From an uncultured Spartobacteria bacterium (GTDB lineage Bacteria; Verrucomicrobiota; Verrucomicrobiia; Chthoniobacterales; JAATET01), in contig CALGTD010000181.1 in NCBI GenBank assembly GCA_937901895.1, positions 1 through 14,855 of the forward strand: a stretch of DNA of 14,855 nt, in the 5' to 3' direction. Shown piece by piece: positions 13,211 through 14,855 of the stretch. The notes beneath the pieces are model-generated. The model did no database searches. It was given only the letters and a program-made list of their open reading frames with translations, and was not told the origin of the DNA. The translations under genes were made by a program, and so were the position numbers. Numbering within the stretch: position 1 is the stretch's first letter; every line of letters starts with the position of its first letter.

Positions 13211-13760
13211 GATATCGAAGTTGCGGCTGATTGCCATCGTCCTGGGCGTGGTTGGACTTGGGGGGTGTTCGAAAAAAGCCGATATCTGGCAGATCGGCGA
13301 CTACACGATAAAGCTGCATGATGCCGGAACGGCTCTCTCGGTATCGTGCAAAGGGAAACGAGACACCACCGTCGACACGAGTCACCTTGCCGTTGGGCAA
13401 GTCGTTATGAAGCCTATCCTCACCGATGATCAGATCTTCCGAGAGACGGTCGGTGAAGGGCAGAAGATTCAGCTGCTGGAGACCTATCCACGGGAGGATG
13501 GGAACAGTGTCGTGATTGCATACGTTGTCGAACTCGACACTCCGAACGATTGGCCCCTCTGCGTGGTGAAGATCACGGACGGCAAGGCTTTCAAATCGAT
13601 CGCGACATTGATGTTTGATGGTGCGATCGCGTTTCGTTCGACAAACCTCGCCGATCCCGATGCTGAGAAGGCATTGCGGGATGCCCTCGGGCCATGGGAA
13701 ATGACCTATGCTCCCTCTGGGGTGACAACCTACGTGAAGCGAACGGACGCGACTCGCTAG
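13209..13760 (+). CDS. Predicted lipoprotein of unknown function
   Basis: A 183-residue protein with a lipoprotein signal: MISKLRLIAIVLGVVGLGGC, lipobox GLGGC with Cys 20 as the lipidation site, followed by SKKAD. The mature part is beta-rich (IWQIGDYTIKLHDAG, then HLAVGQVVMKP, and VVIAYVVEL) and ends with a segment around ALGPWEMTYAPSG. No enzyme motif is seen. The ATG at 13209 was chosen because it directly precedes the signal peptide. It is divergent from the acyltransferase and convergent with the PAP2 gene, with which it shares the CTAG at 13757-13760: TAG on each strand is a stop codon. Confidence 0.82.
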   Translation: MISKLRLIAIVLGVVGLGGCSKKADIWQIGDYTIKLHDAGTALSVSCKGKRDTTVDTSHLAVGQVVMKPILTDDQIFRETVGEGQKIQLLETYPREDGNSVVIAYVVELDTPNDWPLCVVKITDGKAFKSIATLMFDGAIAFRSTNLADPDAEKALRDALGPWEMTYAPSGVTTYVKRTDATR

Positions 13761-14485
13761 GGGGCGGCAGTTGCCACAGCCGGTTGGGAAAGCAGACAGG
13801 CGATTAGTTCCGCACGCGCCGCTTGAAGTTGCGCCTGGACATCGGCTGAGTCCATCAATGCGCTGGCGATTCTTCGACCGAGCTCGTCGCCTGCGATGGT
13901 GTCACTCGGGAAATGAACACCCCCCACAACACGCGCTCGCATCGACCCTTCAACCTCTTTTCGGAAGGCCTCACGTTGAGAAGGGATGAGTTCCCCAAGG
14001 ATGTCCCCCCACATCGCAGCCATGGCGGAATGCCCACTGGGGTAGGAGGGGTTGCCGGGGAGGTAGACAACGGGTTCAACCTTGTCACTGCGCTCGTATG
14101 GGCGAGGTCGCTTCCATTTCTTCTTACTGTTCTGGATGACCTCGTTGGTGATTCCGTCCAGCTGGGCAAATAACTCAGCAGTAACCGGGAGGTTTTCCGG
14201 CGAAAACCAGCTGCCGAGAACAGGCTGAGCAAACGTAAACACCGAATGTCCTGCCGCATGCTGGCTGAATTCCACCTGCGCCGGCGTGCGTGTTGACTGC
14301 GCGAGCAAGACCGCGTCGAGGTCCGTGCGATCTTCCGGAGAGCCCGGTGCTGGCGGCGGAGGCACGGAAGCGATGAGCGCTTTGACGTCGACAGCCGACG
14401 TGGTGATGGCCCGCCAACTCAGGTTGGCGACTTGGAGCCCAAGGATCGCAACAAAGGCAGAACTGTAGAGCAGAAGCCGTTTCAT
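13757..14485 (-). CDS. Periplasmic PAP2-family phosphatase
   Basis: A 242-residue protein with a signal peptide (MKRLLLYSSAFVAILGLQVA) and all three PAP2/class A acid phosphatase motifs: K121-x6-R128-P129 (KKKWKRPRP), P149-S-G-H152 (SYPSGHSAM), and R185-x5-H191-x3-D195 (ARVVGGVHFPSD). The usual Ser of motif 3 is Ala here, a tolerated change. There are no multiple membrane helices, so this is the soluble, exported type that hydrolyses phosphomonoesters. A proline-rich linker (VPPPPAPGSP, 41-50) separates the signal from the domain. It begins 25 bp after the stop of the SRAP gene on the same strand, possibly co-transcribed. Confidence 0.93.
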   Translation of the reverse strand: MKRLLLYSSAFVAILGLQVANLSWRAITTSAVDVKALIASVPPPPAPGSPEDRTDLDAVLLAQSTRTPAQVEFSQHAAGHSVFTFAQPVLGSWFSPENLPVTAELFAQLDGITNEVIQNSKKKWKRPRPYERSDKVEPVVYLPGNPSYPSGHSAMAAMWGDILGELIPSQREAFRKEVEGSMRARVVGGVHFPSDTIAGDELGRRIASALMDSADVQAQLQAARAELIACLLSQPAVATAAP

Positions 14486-14510
14486 AGGTCCGGCGCGTTT
14501 CTGCGCCTGC

Positions 14511-14855
14511 CTAGAATAGGCTTCCTTGGGCGTCGTCGCTGGGAGCTTTTTTCTGGAGAGGCGTTTCTTCTGAGAGCGGCGTGATCAACTCTGGAGTGTC
14601 GTTTCCGACTTTGCCGACAGCGCGATCAACTGGATGCAATTTGAGGAAACCATCGGGCGCCGGCCGCAACAACTCGAGCCGTTCATCGTCCGAGAGTGGA
14701 TCCGGCGTCAGCCAACGAGCCCATGAGGCCGGTGCGAGTATTACCGGCATTCGGTCGTGGATTGCGGAGGCCTCCGCGTTCGGAGTTGTCGTGATCGTGC
14801 AAACGGTATCGCCGGCATCGACGTTGTGTTCCCATAAGGCAGCGAAGGCAATTGG
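14511..14855 (-). CDS. yedK: SOS response-associated peptidase (HMCES/YedK, SRAP family), C-terminal part
   Basis: The frame is open at the window edge and ends at TAG 14511-14513; 114 residues are visible. The segment ALWEHN, then TTTPNAEASAIHDRMPVIL is highly characteristic of SRAP proteins; its His (IHDRMP) is part of the active site that, with the N-terminal Cys (outside the window), forms a thiazolidine crosslink to abasic sites in single-stranded DNA. The following WARWL and DGFLKLHPV segments are also typical of the family's end. The tail beyond (TPLSEETPLQKKAP, ending GSLF) is polar. It is usually a housekeeping or DNA-repair gene and often lies near mobile elements. Confidence 0.92.
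   Translation of the reverse strand, partial: PIAFAALWEHNVDAGDTVCTITTTPNAEASAIHDRMPVILAPASWARWLTPDPLSDDERLELLRPAPDGFLKLHPVDRAVGKVGNDTPELITPLSEETPLQKKAPSDDAQGSLF

Noticed and set aside
1..14855. CRISPR array, tRNA or rRNA genes
   Set aside because: No regularly spaced repeats, no cloverleaf with a CCA-type end and no rRNA-like stretch were seen.

Overview
The window reads as a moderately GC-rich bacterial chromosome segment. The flanking genes (HMCES/YedK-like peptidase, vanadium-type PAP2 phosphatase, membrane acyltransferase, signal-peptide proteins, few clear Shine-Dalgarno sites) would fit a Verrucomicrobiota-like host, but that is only an impression; no rRNA or taxonomic marker is present. 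A long co-directional run of minus-strand genes (9603 down to 1) is largely hypothetical and looks accessory. It is interrupted by a plus-strand restriction-modification (R-M) cassette whose sequence style looks proteobacterial.

Layout. 1-622: a secreted or membrane-anchored DNA/RNA non-specific endonuclease (NUC/DRGH type) cut by the window edge. 664-2637: a large unrecognised protein with two winged-helix-like units at its C-terminus, preceded by a potentially structured leader (2598-2698). 2725-3673: three small unknown genes in tight succession. 3813-6866: the R-M island, with a palindromic operator and promoter, a frameshifted ribbon-helix-helix controller gene, an N6-adenine methyltransferase, a PD-(D/E)XK restriction enzyme and an intrinsic terminator. 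6894-9603: a four-gene minus-strand run, consisting of a small membrane protein, an unknown 95-residue protein, a DUF6036/AbiEii-like nucleotidyltransferase and a DUF1173-like protein. 9842-11973: small unknown genes, a degenerate HD-domain protein and a secreted beta-rich protein. 12034-14855: acyltransferase, lipoprotein, PAP2 phosphatase and the C-terminal part of an SRAP peptidase.

The main result is that the R-M island is bracketed by a 157-bp direct repeat with one mismatch (3656-3812 and 6859-7015). The repeat spans the junction of two adjacent host genes. One copy completes the 3' end of the upstream membrane-protein gene. The other supplies the ribosome-binding region and start codon of the downstream gene. 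The island therefore split an operon without breaking either gene. No terminal inverted repeats, integrase or transposase are visible. This matches 'insertion with long target duplication', described for R-M genes by comparative genomics. Within the island the three genes overlap by ATGA at both junctions, so controller, methyltransferase and endonuclease form one coupled operon, but the controller reading frame is broken.

Secondary points are a catalytically dead-looking HD protein, possible leaderless promoters, a cluster of TATCCCAT motifs between divergent genes, and convergent genes sharing a CTAG as both stop codons.
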